Shown in pieces: positions 14,874 through 23,822 of a DNA stretch of 37,332 nucleotides (within the stretch, counting starts at the first letter, position 1; every line of letters begins with the position of its first letter). Source of the DNA: a virus; IMG/VR virus record IMGVR_UViG_3300025030_000272, positions 1-37,332 of that record; one strand, given 5' to 3'. The position numbers and the translations under genes were made by a program. The notes beneath the pieces were generated by a model. The model saw nothing but the letters and a program-made list of their open reading frames with translations, ran no database searches and had not been told where the DNA came from.

Positions 14874-16460
14874 ATGGGAAAAACTATTGAACTCACCATA
14901 GACAATTTTTCAGGAGGAATGACTGGCAATATCCGTTCCAAGGATATGCGCTTGTCCCGCGTCATTAAGCATCTCGACCCGCTTTCTCATCAGGGCCAAC
15001 TTTTACCCTTGAGAGATATGGCGGCAGATGGAAGCACAGGCGATACTGAAAAGCTCTGCCAATACCTAGTGGCGCGGAAAATTAACTCTGCCGTGGCATC
15101 TGATGTATGGGCTTTGGGGGTGGTTTCCGGACAAACTTATGCCAAGATTTTCCGGCGCACCGATGTATCTGATGCTTGGGCGGCGGCGCATGCCACATTA
15201 GCGCAGGATACCGTGGAGCGGAGCGAAAAACTTTTCGTGGAGTATAATAATGTGCTTTATGGGGCAAATACAAACAATATCTGGTCTTATGATATTGCTA
15301 CCAACACTTTCACTTCGGCGGCCCAAGCTCTGACTTATACTAATATCGCGCAAGGGATAGTTCATTCCAAAGACGATATTCTGTACATTCCCTACGACAA
15401 TAAAATCGCCAGTAAAAATGGGGCGGGGGCGTTTAATTTAACTGCGCTCGCTTTGCCAGCGAATTTAATTATCACTTCTATTTGCGAATATGGAAACTAC
15501 CTGGCGATTGCCACCAAACCTTTAGTGAGAAGCGGGATTGTACATTCTACGGTTTATCTCTGGGACAGAGATTCTACACTTGCCACCCTCTCCGAAAAAA
15601 TAGACTGGGGCGCGGAAACACTTCTTCTTATAGAAGAAATTGACGGCTCTTTGGTGGGAATATCTGCAATCGGAGTGGGAACTGGGGCTTCGGGAGTGGA
15701 TTATAGCGCGTGGAACTTTACGCCCAAAGTTATTTTTAGGGTATGGAATGGAATTAGAGCCACAAAGTTTTTGGAGCTCCCCGCTTTGTCCAGCACGACT
15801 TTAAACATTACCGGAAAGCAAAAAATCCACAACCGCCTTTACTTTATGATGACTATTAAAATGGGCGGACTTCGTTTTAATGATGATACGGATGGCGTTC
15901 AACTGAACGGAGTATGGGCGCTCGGAAGAAATGAGAGCGGGCAATTCTGCCTTTATCTTGACCGTCTGTTAAATAATGACACCGCAATTACAACCGCTGT
16001 CCCTAAAGGGTTTCTCCTTTTTGGGGATTATATGTTGGTGGCTTACACCACGGCTGGAACATATGTGGCCAATATTACCAACTCTTCCGATGTTTATGCG
16101 GCCGCAAGCGGGACTTATGAATCGCTCATTTTAGGAGAAAGTTATCGGCATTTTAAATTAAACGCCATAGGAATAAGCACCGAACCAATGCCTATGGCCG
16201 GGCAAGTTATTTTAAAGTATAAAGCTGATGCGGAAACTTCCTGGACGACAATTTTTACGCATACTGCGGACGATGCGTTATTCCATGAAGCTATAAATAT
16301 AGAAAGTTCCCCGGGGGTTTTGCCTCAATTCAGAGAAATTCAGTTTCAATTCTTGGTTACTGGAAAAGCGGTCGTAACCGGACTTTGGATTCAGGCGAAA
16401 GAAATTGAAGATGGATTAGTGGCAAGATTGTTGCGTTCACTTATCGGTTGGCTTGGCTAA
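14874..16460 (+). CDS. Tail nozzle-like beta-propeller protein
   Basis: This 528-residue protein has repeated beta blades with Trp/Tyr-Gly turns (DILYIPYDNKIASKNGAGAF; YGNYLAIATKPL; VYLWDRDSTL; LFGDYMLVAYTTAG), as in the gp12-like nozzle of podoviruses. The end (FREIQFQFLVTGKAVVTGLW) is also typical of tail-tube proteins. It starts with INFSGG-like ELTIDNFSGGMTG, common in these proteins. The position after adaptor and fibre genes fits. The name rests on fold impression, not a catalytic motif. Confidence 0.65.
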   Translation: MGKTIELTIDNFSGGMTGNIRSKDMRLSRVIKHLDPLSHQGQLLPLRDMAADGSTGDTEKLCQYLVARKINSAVASDVWALGVVSGQTYAKIFRRTDVSDAWAAAHATLAQDTVERSEKLFVEYNNVLYGANTNNIWSYDIATNTFTSAAQALTYTNIAQGIVHSKDDILYIPYDNKIASKNGAGAFNLTALALPANLIITSICEYGNYLAIATKPLVRSGIVHSTVYLWDRDSTLATLSEKIDWGAETLLLIEEIDGSLVGISAIGVGTGASGVDYSAWNFTPKVIFRVWNGIRATKFLELPALSSTTLNITGKQKIHNRLYFMMTIKMGGLRFNDDTDGVQLNGVWALGRNESGQFCLYLDRLLNNDTAITTAVPKGFLLFGDYMLVAYTTAGTYVANITNSSDVYAAASGTYESLILGESYRHFKLNAIGISTEPMPMAGQVILKYKADAETSWTTIFTHTADDALFHEAINIESSPGVLPQFREIQFQFLVTGKAVVTGLWIQAKEIEDGLVARLLRSLIGWLG

Positions 16461-16461
16461 T

Positions 16462-16836
16462 ATGGATGAAATACAAGTAAGAAATATAATCCAGCAGGAG
16501 CTAGAGAGGAAATTCGCCTCGCTCTTTAAAGGCGACCGCTTTGTGTTTGAAAAACTTATACAGATTATGGATGGGAGGAACATCCAGCTAGGACTGGGTA
16601 CTGGAACAAAAATCGGAACGGCGACAAACCAAAAATTAGGATTTTTCAATGTTATGCCGGTAGTCCAGCAAGCCGACATTGTGGCTCTTACCGATAGTTT
16701 AGCGGGCGGAAGCGCTGGAGATATTATCGAAACGGCGATTGCCGGGAATGATGTTTTAGACAGTAACTTTAAGCGAATACTGGGAAGAATCAACCTTCTA
16801 AGGACAGTTTTAAGAAATCTAGGTCCAATGGCATAA
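16462..16836 (+). CDS. Small tail or fibre-associated protein
   Basis: This 124-residue protein begins MDEIQVRNIIQQELERKFAS (coiled coil) and has a core with LGLGTGTKIGTATNQKLGFF then VMPVVQQADIVALTD, a motif pair seen in many phage fibre or tail-tip proteins. The C-terminus NFKRILGRINLLRTVLRNLG is helical. The ATG at 16462 is preferred to TTG 16453, which would overlap the previous stop. Confidence 0.65.
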   Translation: MDEIQVRNIIQQELERKFASLFKGDRFVFEKLIQIMDGRNIQLGLGTGTKIGTATNQKLGFFNVMPVVQQADIVALTDSLAGGSAGDIIETAIAGNDVLDSNFKRILGRINLLRTVLRNLGPMA

Positions 16837-16837
16837 T

Positions 16838-18184
16838 ATGGCGTTAATACCAAACCCACAATTCAATCCCAACGACCCGAACTCCCAGAGATATATTTTT
16901 AGCGACCCTGAAACGGCGGTTATCAACCCGACCACTGGACAGACGGCCTCCGGGGGGGTTATTACGGCGGAAAAATTAACTCCAGTTCAACCGACTAATT
17001 TTCAAACCGCACCCCCAGTTTCCGTTCCTTCTGTTCCCGATTTTACAGCTCTTGGCCCGGTAGAACAGCAAGTCCAAACAGAATCAGAGGAAATTCGGCG
17101 CAGGCAGACAGAACTTTTGGGTAAAGGTGCTTTTGAAAGAGCCGAAGAAACGAGGTTAGGCCTCCCCGAATTTCAAAGACAGCAGAGGGACTTAACTTCT
17201 CAGCTTTTAACTTTCAAAACCGAACTTGAGGATTTGCAGAATCAAGCCGCAACTATTCCCTCGCAGGTAGAGGAGCAGTTCACGGGCAGAGGCGCTACGG
17301 CGGGAGGCATTGCTCCGATTATGGCGGGGGAATTAAGACGAAATCAGATTAAGCAGGCCACGGTTGCCTCCAAAGCGCTCACAGTTAGCGCCCGGTTGCA
17401 AGCAATTCAAGGAAACATAGAAACAGCCAACGATATGGTAAAACTTGCCGTAGAAGCGAAGTTTGGGCCTATAGAGGAGGAATTGGCGGTCAAGAGAGCC
17501 AATTATGACGTGATTATCAAATCTCCCGCGTTTTCTGCGGAGCAAAAGGAAAGAGCGAAAACTTTAGACGAGGCCGCGAAGAAAAAAGAAGCGGAAATAA
17601 AGGTGCAGAGAGATAACGTGGAGGATGCTCGCAAAATGGCGATTAAAGCGATTGAAAACTATCCCGACGATTCGAATGTGGCAATTTTGTCCCGTCAGGT
17701 AATGGGTTTCAAAGATGACGACCCGAACATTTTGAAAACGGCCACGGAGCTTTTGGGAAAGTATCAGGCGAAGCCGGAGAAAGCTCCAGCGAATGTTATC
17801 GGTTCTGCGGAAACTGGGTATCTGCAGTTCAATCCCGCAACGGGAAGATACGATATTCCGGTGAGTGCACCGAGGGAAAAGCCAGGGGGAGGAATATCTG
17901 CCGACCAAGCGACTTCCCGTCTTTTAGCGCAGGGCTTGCCTACAAATATCCTCACTACTGGAAATGTTTTGACCAAAGGCAATAAAGACAATATAACTTC
18001 CGCCGGAGTTCCGCCTTCAGTGGTTGACTTGATTACCCGGGCGATTTTAGAGGGGAATACTTTGGAAAAAATCAGGCAAGTGATGATGGAAGGATATGGA
18101 AAAGATGTTGGATTTGGATATTTGGATAAATATATGAGCACTTTGCAGGGCGGAGCAAGCGATATACCCTCACATCCTTTTTAA
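16838..18184 (+). CDS. Internal virion (ejection) protein, coiled-coil type
   Basis: This 448-residue protein has a Pro-rich N-terminus (to about 70), then long Glu/Arg/Lys/Ala helices (about 75-270; ELLGKGAFERAEETR, TLDEAAKKKEAEIKVQRD), then a looser C-terminal part. The place, before the giant internal protein and after the nozzle, and the helical content match the ejected core proteins of podoviruses. No enzymatic motif seen. Confidence 0.65.
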   Translation: MALIPNPQFNPNDPNSQRYIFSDPETAVINPTTGQTASGGVITAEKLTPVQPTNFQTAPPVSVPSVPDFTALGPVEQQVQTESEEIRRRQTELLGKGAFERAEETRLGLPEFQRQQRDLTSQLLTFKTELEDLQNQAATIPSQVEEQFTGRGATAGGIAPIMAGELRRNQIKQATVASKALTVSARLQAIQGNIETANDMVKLAVEAKFGPIEEELAVKRANYDVIIKSPAFSAEQKERAKTLDEAAKKKEAEIKVQRDNVEDARKMAIKAIENYPDDSNVAILSRQVMGFKDDDPNILKTATELLGKYQAKPEKAPANVIGSAETGYLQFNPATGRYDIPVSAPREKPGGGISADQATSRLLAQGLPTNILTTGNVLTKGNKDNITSAGVPPSVVDLITRAILEGNTLEKIRQVMMEGYGKDVGFGYLDKYMSTLQGGASDIPSHPF

Positions 18185-18185
18185 T

Positions 18186-21100
18186 ATGCCAACTGCTTTA
18201 GAGCAATTAAGACAGGGTATAGGCGGAGTTCAACCGACTTCAGCTTTAGATTTGCTTCGGCAGGGAGTGGGAAAAGAAGAAGTATCAACTTTAGCTATTT
18301 TCCCTCCAGAAGAAAAACCTGGATTTTTGAGCAGGATTGCCGCCGGTTTTAAGGGAGTATTGAAAGGTGAAGCGCCAATTCAGAAAAAAGTAAGAGAATT
18401 TCTAAAACCTGAAATAGCGGAAGAAATTACTCCAAGCTTGGTAGTTAGCAAAGAGGGATTTCCTTTTTTGAAAGGGCCTGGCGACACTTTTATTGACCCT
18501 ATTTTTACAGCCGGGCTGGAAAAAGTTGGAACAAAAATCGCTTCAAGTTTTATCAGCCGAATGGCCAAAGAAACCGATACAAAAGTTATTAAGCAACTGG
18601 CAAGTTTGGCTGGGGAAGCGATAGACGATATAACGGCCAAATTAGTAGGTGAAGCTAAAACTCCGACTGCGGTAAAACAAATCCTTGATATAAATGCTCA
18701 AAAGATAGCGTCAAAAGCCGCTCCCCGTATCACTGCCAAAGAGGAGTTTAAGATTGGCGATATTTTAGACCCACAAGGGAAAACAAATATGGTGGGCAAT
18801 GTAAAAATAAGAGAAATAACAGGGAATACTTTGAAATTTGTTGACTCCGAGGGGACTGAATTTGCAGGTATGCAACGCTCAACTGTTAGAAATCTTATCA
18901 AGGAAGGTAGTTGGAAAAAGGTAGACCAACCCGCTCCCCGCATTGCTCCCGAATTAGAACCCCTCGCCCAAGAAGCAAGGAGGTTTGGATACGAAGTTAA
19001 TTTTATAGATAAAAAGCCAAAAGATTATTATGGGAAACATTTTTCTGATTCAAAAAGAATTGAAATTTATATTAAAGGGAGGACACCTCAACAAATTCAA
19101 GACACACTTGACCACGAATTAGGACATATTTTTGACTACCAAAGAAGGGGAATTATTGCCGACCCAATGGGGGATTCTATAAAAGGATTAGACGGAAAAT
19201 TAAGAGCTGCTCAAGACTCGGACATTTATTTTAGAGATTCACGATTAAAAGAAGCAGAAGCTATTAGAAAGGAGGTGCCTAAAATTCACACAGCCGCAAC
19301 CACTCAAAAGGAAATATATGCAGACGCTTTTAAGCTCTTTAGAAGAAATCCTGAAAAGTTAAAAGAGATAGCACCTAGAATTTATAATGAAGTTTCCAAC
19401 TTCTATAACCAAGCCACTAAACAAGTAGATACAGGATTGGACGCTTTAGCAGTTGAAGCAAGGAAGTATAAGAGTGCGGAGGAATTTGTGAGGGAGGTAA
19501 GAAGCGATAAAGTATTTTATAGAGGTGGAGTTGGAGAACCAGATTTGACAAAACCGATTTTTATTTCTCGTAATGCGGATTTGGCATTGAGTTATAGTCC
19601 AGCATATCCTGATATAGCAAGGGCTGAAAAAGATTTGCGTGCTTTTATTAGAAAGCCCGGAAAAACATTGGATATTTATAATGTGGAAGATGCGAGGAAA
19701 TTCCTAAACGAGAAGATTCTTGAGAAACCGATTGGTAAGGATGAATTTGTCGGTGTTAGAGAAGTTGTTTTTAATAATTGGAGCAAAATTATAAACCGAG
19801 CAAAAAACGAGGGATATGATTATATTCGGCATTTAGGAGAAGGAAAGTTTAAGGGTGGAATGGATGAAGAATTAGTAGTCCTTAATCCTCAAAAGTCATT
19901 AACAAAACTCACCAACTTCTATAATCAGGCGGTGAGGGGGGTAAAAGAAATAACTCCTGCGGGAGTGGAAGCGAGAGCGATAATTGCAGAAGCTCCCAAA
20001 GCGGAAGATACTATCTCTAAACTCATTAAAGCTATTGACGATTCTGTTCCGTTAAGGGGAGAGCAGAAAAAACTATATCACGAGGAACTCGCTAAAAGAA
20101 CCGCGAGAGTGGCGGCAATGGGAGAAAAAGTCGCTGGTGAAAAGGGATTTTTTGCCCAACTTGGACAGCTAAAAGGCCCGCTTCCAAAAGCCCAGTTTGA
20201 AGCCATTAAAAAACAATTCAGTCAGGGAGAAATAGATTCATTGTTTGATTCCATAGAAAAAACCAAAACTTTGCTTCCTCTTGAAAAAGTGGCGACTAAA
20301 GGAGGATTAAGAAATTTACTTGAAGGGATTGTGCCTACCAAAAGCGAGATTGAGCATTTAAGAGAAGTATTTCCCAAAGAGTTGATAGATTCGGTGCTGG
20401 CTCGGAGGCCGCTTTTGGAGAGGGTTAAAGACCTAGCGGGAGAGATTTGGAACATTCCAAGAACTATGATGGCCACCCTTGACCTTTCCGCGCCTTTCAG
20501 ACAAGGGGTGTTTATGCTGGGCCGCCCGATACGCTTCGCGCAGGCGTTCAAAGATATGTTCAAGTTCGCAGTATCCGAAAAAGCATATCAAGGACTTATA
20601 GAGGGAATCAAAGCCCGCCCGACTTATTTAAAAATGAAAGAAGGAGGGTTGGCTCTTACCGAAATAGGAGGCCCGCTTTTGAAAAGAGAGGAAAGATTTA
20701 TGGGCCAGCTTGCCGAAAGAATACCCGGATATGGAGCGTTAGTCAGGGCATCTAATAGAGCTTATACGGGGTTTCTTAATAAAATGAGGGCGGATATTTT
20801 TGATGACATTTTGACAAAAGCGGAGATTCTAGGCAGAGATATTGAAGAACCGCTTTTAAGAAGCATTGCAGATTTTGTAAACTCCGGAACCGGCAGAGGC
20901 AAGTTTGGATTGTTTGAAACCGGCGTAATCCCCAAAAGTATGGAAAAGGCGGCGGTAGTTTTGAACGGAGTATTTTTCTCTCCCAGATTGATGGCCTCGC
21001 GCTTGAATCTTCTCAATCCCTATTTTTATGTCCAGCTTGACCCGTTAGTGCGGAAAGAAGCAATTAGAACGCTATTCGCAACTTCGGGGATTTTGGGAAG

Positions 21101-22010
21101 CATTTATGGGCTTTGGAAACTGAACGGCGGAGATGTAGGAATTGACCCCAGAAGCGCGGACTTCGGAAAACTAAAAATAAGGAATACCCGATATGACATT
21201 CTGGGAGGATTTCAGCAGTATATTAAACTCGCGGCACAACTTATTACCGGAGAAATTGTAAGTTCCACTACGGGCCGGACGATTACGCTTGGAGAAGGAT
21301 TTAAACCTCTTACAAGACGGGAAATTATCCTGCGTTTTTTTGAAAGCAAAGAATCCCCGCTCGCCTCGTTTTTTACCGGCTGGCTTCAGGGAACTACTCT
21401 CATAGGAGGAAAGTTTGATTTACCTACTGAAATTATAAACAGGTTTCTCCCTATGGCCGTGCAGGATATGTATGATATTGCGCAAGAAAGAGGCGCGGAG
21501 GGGATTTTATACGGACTTCCAGCGATTTTTGGAACGGGGGTTCAGACTTACGGGAAACAAGAACTAGTTTTTGGAGAAAGCAAAATCGGAGAGCAGACGG
21601 CTGAAATCAGACCCGTGCCGGAATTAGCGGAAAAGATAAGAGAATTGGTTTTAGGCCAGCTTCCACTTGGAGCATCGGCCTCGTTCAGCGTTGAGGCTTA
21701 TTTTGACCAGTTGAGCAATCTGCCAAGAGAGGAGGCAAATGAGATTTTTGAGAAAATTAAGGAATCCAATCCGGATTTAGCCAAGAAACTTTTTGATGTC
21801 ATAAAAGAACGGCAAATTGGAATTACCGTCAAAGATAAAGATTTGAAATCTAAAGGGGTGGCTTCGGGCGATAGGGCTTTGGCGGTTAAAAAAGAATTGG
21901 ACAGATTGGAGACAAAAGAAAAAAAAATTGCGCTATGGGAAGATTACGCAAAAAAAGGAATTATTACCAAAGAGGTAGGCAGACAACTCAATGTCTTATA
22001 TGGAAAATAA
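18186..22010 (+). CDS. Giant polyvalent internal virion protein with protease and ART-like segments
   Basis: This 1274-residue protein is likely injected with the DNA. Residues 310-314 are HELGH inside TPQQIQDTLDHELGHIF, a zinc-metallopeptidase signature. Residues about 443-575 start VFYRGGVGEP, continue PIFISRNADLALSYS and end ELVVLNP, the pattern of ADP-ribosyltransferase domains in phage polyvalent proteins. The C-terminal 600 residues are long amphipathic and hydrophobic helices (ATSGILGSIYGLWKL) like the membrane-crossing part of ejection proteins. Short N-terminal repeats occur (ALEQLRQGIGG and ALDLLRQGVGK). Enzymatic activity is unproven. Confidence 0.78.
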   Translation: MPTALEQLRQGIGGVQPTSALDLLRQGVGKEEVSTLAIFPPEEKPGFLSRIAAGFKGVLKGEAPIQKKVREFLKPEIAEEITPSLVVSKEGFPFLKGPGDTFIDPIFTAGLEKVGTKIASSFISRMAKETDTKVIKQLASLAGEAIDDITAKLVGEAKTPTAVKQILDINAQKIASKAAPRITAKEEFKIGDILDPQGKTNMVGNVKIREITGNTLKFVDSEGTEFAGMQRSTVRNLIKEGSWKKVDQPAPRIAPELEPLAQEARRFGYEVNFIDKKPKDYYGKHFSDSKRIEIYIKGRTPQQIQDTLDHELGHIFDYQRRGIIADPMGDSIKGLDGKLRAAQDSDIYFRDSRLKEAEAIRKEVPKIHTAATTQKEIYADAFKLFRRNPEKLKEIAPRIYNEVSNFYNQATKQVDTGLDALAVEARKYKSAEEFVREVRSDKVFYRGGVGEPDLTKPIFISRNADLALSYSPAYPDIARAEKDLRAFIRKPGKTLDIYNVEDARKFLNEKILEKPIGKDEFVGVREVVFNNWSKIINRAKNEGYDYIRHLGEGKFKGGMDEELVVLNPQKSLTKLTNFYNQAVRGVKEITPAGVEARAIIAEAPKAEDTISKLIKAIDDSVPLRGEQKKLYHEELAKRTARVAAMGEKVAGEKGFFAQLGQLKGPLPKAQFEAIKKQFSQGEIDSLFDSIEKTKTLLPLEKVATKGGLRNLLEGIVPTKSEIEHLREVFPKELIDSVLARRPLLERVKDLAGEIWNIPRTMMATLDLSAPFRQGVFMLGRPIRFAQAFKDMFKFAVSEKAYQGLIEGIKARPTYLKMKEGGLALTEIGGPLLKREERFMGQLAERIPGYGALVRASNRAYTGFLNKMRADIFDDILTKAEILGRDIEEPLLRSIADFVNSGTGRGKFGLFETGVIPKSMEKAAVVLNGVFFSPRLMASRLNLLNPYFYVQLDPLVRKEAIRTLFATSGILGSIYGLWKLNGGDVGIDPRSADFGKLKIRNTRYDILGGFQQYIKLAAQLITGEIVSSTTGRTITLGEGFKPLTRREIILRFFESKESPLASFFTGWLQGTTLIGGKFDLPTEIINRFLPMAVQDMYDIAQERGAEGILYGLPAIFGTGVQTYGKQELVFGESKIGEQTAEIRPVPELAEKIRELVLGQLPLGASASFSVEAYFDQLSNLPREEANEIFEKIKESNPDLAKKLFDVIKERQIGITVKDKDLKSKGVASGDRALAVKKELDRLETKEKKIALWEDYAKKGIITKEVGRQLNVLYGK

Positions 22011-22283
22011 TGATTTTCTAAAAGGATTGTCTATGTGTTCCGGAGAAAACAATTTAATTCGGTTCCATTCTACTTCTGAAGCGCAATCTTTCACTGCATC
22101 AGCGCCTCCTGCTAATTCTTCCAATGCTGAAAGTTCTTTAGGAGCGAGATTGGCACATAATCGCATACTATTCACCACATCAAGATTATGCTCACGTATT
22201 TTTATGAAAAGGAAAAGCCAAAGAGAAAGCGCTAAAACAATTAAAATGCCAATCTTAAACCAATTTTCTTTAATCCAATTCAT
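21996..22283 (-). CDS. Small single-pass membrane protein
   Basis: This 95-residue protein begins MNWIKENWFKIGILIVLALS, with one membrane segment to about residue 27, then a soluble tail with two Cys (RLCANL, KDCASEVEW). 'WIKENWFKIG' starts are common in small proteins I associate with Patescibacteria, so it may be host-derived. It converges with and overlaps the giant internal protein gene by 15 bases. It is second in a leftward unit behind 22363-23301. An overlapping plus-strand frame looks like a shadow. Confidence 0.75.
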   Translation of the reverse strand: MNWIKENWFKIGILIVLALSLWLFLFIKIREHNLDVVNSMRLCANLAPKELSALEELAGGADAVKDCASEVEWNRIKLFSPEHIDNPFRKSLFSI

Positions 22284-22362
22284 TATGACCCCACCCTACC
22301 CCTCAACCAATAATTTATCTTGACCTGAACAAGTCATTAAACTATTCCGCTAAAAGCGTTGT

Positions 22363-23301
22363 TCATTGAGAAGGTATTACCAAAATAGTACTTGTCGCTG
22401 TTGTTCCATTAACGGTAGCTGTAATTATAGTGGTGGTTGTCGCTGTTATTCCAAATGAAGGGTAATAACTAAAATAAACAGTTGGTTTGCCATCTTTTCC
22501 ACTTGGACGAGTTGGGCAGGTTAGTGGGTTTCCCTTTCTCTGTGTCCCATCTGAATTTGCTGCTTCGGCACCAATACATTTATTGCCTGGATAAGAGGAT
22601 TCTATGAATCTACCGCCACTATCATTAGACAATATACTTACTGACGATGCATTTGTTCTCTGACCCTCCTCAAAGTAAAAAACTTCAATATCACCACAAC
22701 CTTTCCCAACAAGTACACTACTACACGAACTCACCTTTATTTCTTTTTTGACTTCTGGCGGGGGAGGCGGTGGAGGAGGCAGGGGAGTTGGAGGAGGCGG
22801 AGCCGTATTCGTTTGAATCTGCGTTAAAGTCTGCTGTTGCTCGGTTACCTGCGTCTGAATCGCTCCGAGTTTCTGGTTTTGTTCCACTAAAACCGCTTGC
22901 TGTTTCTGGAGTTCCGCGAGTTGCTGTTGTAAAAGGATTATCTGTTCCATAAGTTTTGCCACCAAGTCGTCTGTAGTTTTGGGCGGAGTGATGGTGGGAC
23001 TGATGGAAGTTCCGCTTTCATCGGTAACCGCAGACAAAAGAGAGTTGGTCTTAGCGCGGGTCAAAGGCCCGAAATATCCGGTAGAGGAGATTAAGTTCGC
23101 AGTTTGAAAATCTTTTACGGCCTTGAGGGTGAGAGAAAAGAAGTTTCCCGTTACCGGACCGGAATACACGCCTTGCGTGGTGAGAAACTCCTGGAGTTCG
23201 GTAACTTGCGGGTCTTGGCGAAGCCCATAAAAGAGGTCGCGGTCAAAGGAGGCTGAGGCGATTAAGGGAAATAAGAGAGATAAAATGATGTATTTTGTCA
23301 T
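22363..23301 (-). CDS. Secreted peptidoglycan-binding protein
   Basis: This 312-residue protein has a signal peptide (MTKYIILSLLFPLIASAS), a peptidoglycan-binding-1 domain at about 20-90 (QVTELQEFLTTQGVYSGPVT, TGYFGPLTRAKTNSLL) and a Gln-rich coiled coil at about 108-165. A polyproline spacer follows (about 167-183), then a C-terminal Cys-containing beta domain. The domain style is one I associate with Patescibacteria surface proteins. In the phage it may anchor to the host wall, block other phages or help lysis. It runs opposite to its neighbours, from a leader with a possible attenuator. Confidence 0.85.
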   Translation of the reverse strand: MTKYIILSLLFPLIASASFDRDLFYGLRQDPQVTELQEFLTTQGVYSGPVTGNFFSLTLKAVKDFQTANLISSTGYFGPLTRAKTNSLLSAVTDESGTSISPTITPPKTTDDLVAKLMEQIILLQQQLAELQKQQAVLVEQNQKLGAIQTQVTEQQQTLTQIQTNTAPPPPTPLPPPPPPPPEVKKEIKVSSCSSVLVGKGCGDIEVFYFEEGQRTNASSVSILSNDSGGRFIESSYPGNKCIGAEAANSDGTQRKGNPLTCPTRPSGKDGKPTVYFSYYPSFGITATTTTIITATVNGTTATSTILVIPSQ

Positions 23302-23327
23302 AACTAATTTAATAATTTATAAAAACA

Positions 23328-23372
23328 AATTGCGAGGAAATCTGGGCAGAAAACCTCGCAATTCGCCCAGAT
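23328..23372 (-). promoter_or_regulatory. Possible attenuator in the leader of the peptidoglycan-binding gene
   Basis: AATTGCGAGG and CCTCGCAATT (10 bp, 23328-23337/23354-23363) form a hairpin that on the minus strand is followed by TTGTTTTTAT, a terminator shape. ATCTGGGC and GCCCAGAT (8 bp, 23340-23347/23365-23372) pair across it. The two helices interlock, so forming one likely blocks the other, as in transcription attenuators. The ligand or signal is unknown. Confidence 0.5.
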
Positions 23373-23382
23373 AATTCAACTG

Positions 23383-23415
23383 ATTATAGGTTAGCAGGTT
23401 ATAAAATCTTGTCAA
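23383..23415 (-). promoter_or_regulatory. Candidate leftward promoter
   Basis: On the minus strand TATAAT lies at 23388-23383 and TTGACA at 23415-23410. The spacing of 21 bases is longer than usual, so the -35 match may be fortuitous. A start near 23376 would place the interlocking repeats at the very 5' end of the leader. Confidence 0.4.
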
Positions 23416-23427
23416 GTATAAACCAAA

Positions 23428-23592
23428 ATGGAAAATATCTCGCCTGAACAACTCCAAGAATGGCTCGCGATATTGGGAAAGCCGACTTTGGGCGTGGTCG
23501 CGTTCATTGTTATTATTCTTTACAGAGAAGCGATTATCCACATTATAAAAGTGGTCGCGGATGTGGTTGGTTCGTGGTTGAAACGCAGATGA
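23428..23592 (+). CDS. Small membrane protein
   Basis: A 54-residue frame: MENISPEQLQEWLAILGKPT, then a membrane segment (LGVVAFIVIILY) and an amphipathic C-terminus ending SWLKRR. It is coupled by ATGA to the next gene, another membrane protein. The pair may be a holin or spanin-like set, or part of the protease unit downstream; this is inference. A perfect DnaA-box sequence (TTATCCACA, 23534-23542) falls inside the gene, probably by chance. Confidence 0.6.
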   Translation: MENISPEQLQEWLAILGKPTLGVVAFIVIILYREAIIHIIKVVADVVGSWLKRR

Positions 23593-23822
23593 ACAAAGGA
23601 CAAACCCAAATTATAGTGACAGCGATAACAGCTACGGCAATACTGATAGGCTCTTGGCTTACTTCTTGGGCTACGGCAAGCAACAGAGTGGGAATGACGG
23701 AGAGAAATATCGCCGTCGTTGAGGAACGCGAGAACAATCATTTTGCCCAAGTTCAAAAACAACTGGAAGACATCAATAAAAAACTGGATACGATAGCGGA
23801 TAAGTTAAATGTGAAGAAATGA
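23589..23822 (+). CDS. Small membrane protein with coiled coil (paralogue of 14648)
   Basis: A 77-residue protein starting MNKGQTQIIVTAITATAILI; the true ATG is at 23589 in the ATGA overlap. It has a membrane segment at about 7-28, then VVEERENNHFAQVQKQLEDI coiled coil. It is clearly related to the 74-residue protein at 14648. It may be holin-associated or a virion membrane-contact protein. It overlaps the protease gene by 4 bases. Confidence 0.75.
   Translation: MNKGQTQIIVTAITATAILIGSWLTSWATASNRVGMTERNIAVVEERENNHFAQVQKQLEDINKKLDTIADKLNVKK

Noticed and set aside
21991-22323. Plus-strand frame overlapping the minus-strand membrane gene
   Set aside because: Composition is that of a shadow; the minus-strand frame has a clear membrane-protein pattern.
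23534-23542. Perfect DnaA box as origin marker
   Set aside because: Single site inside a coding gene in the late region; probably chance.
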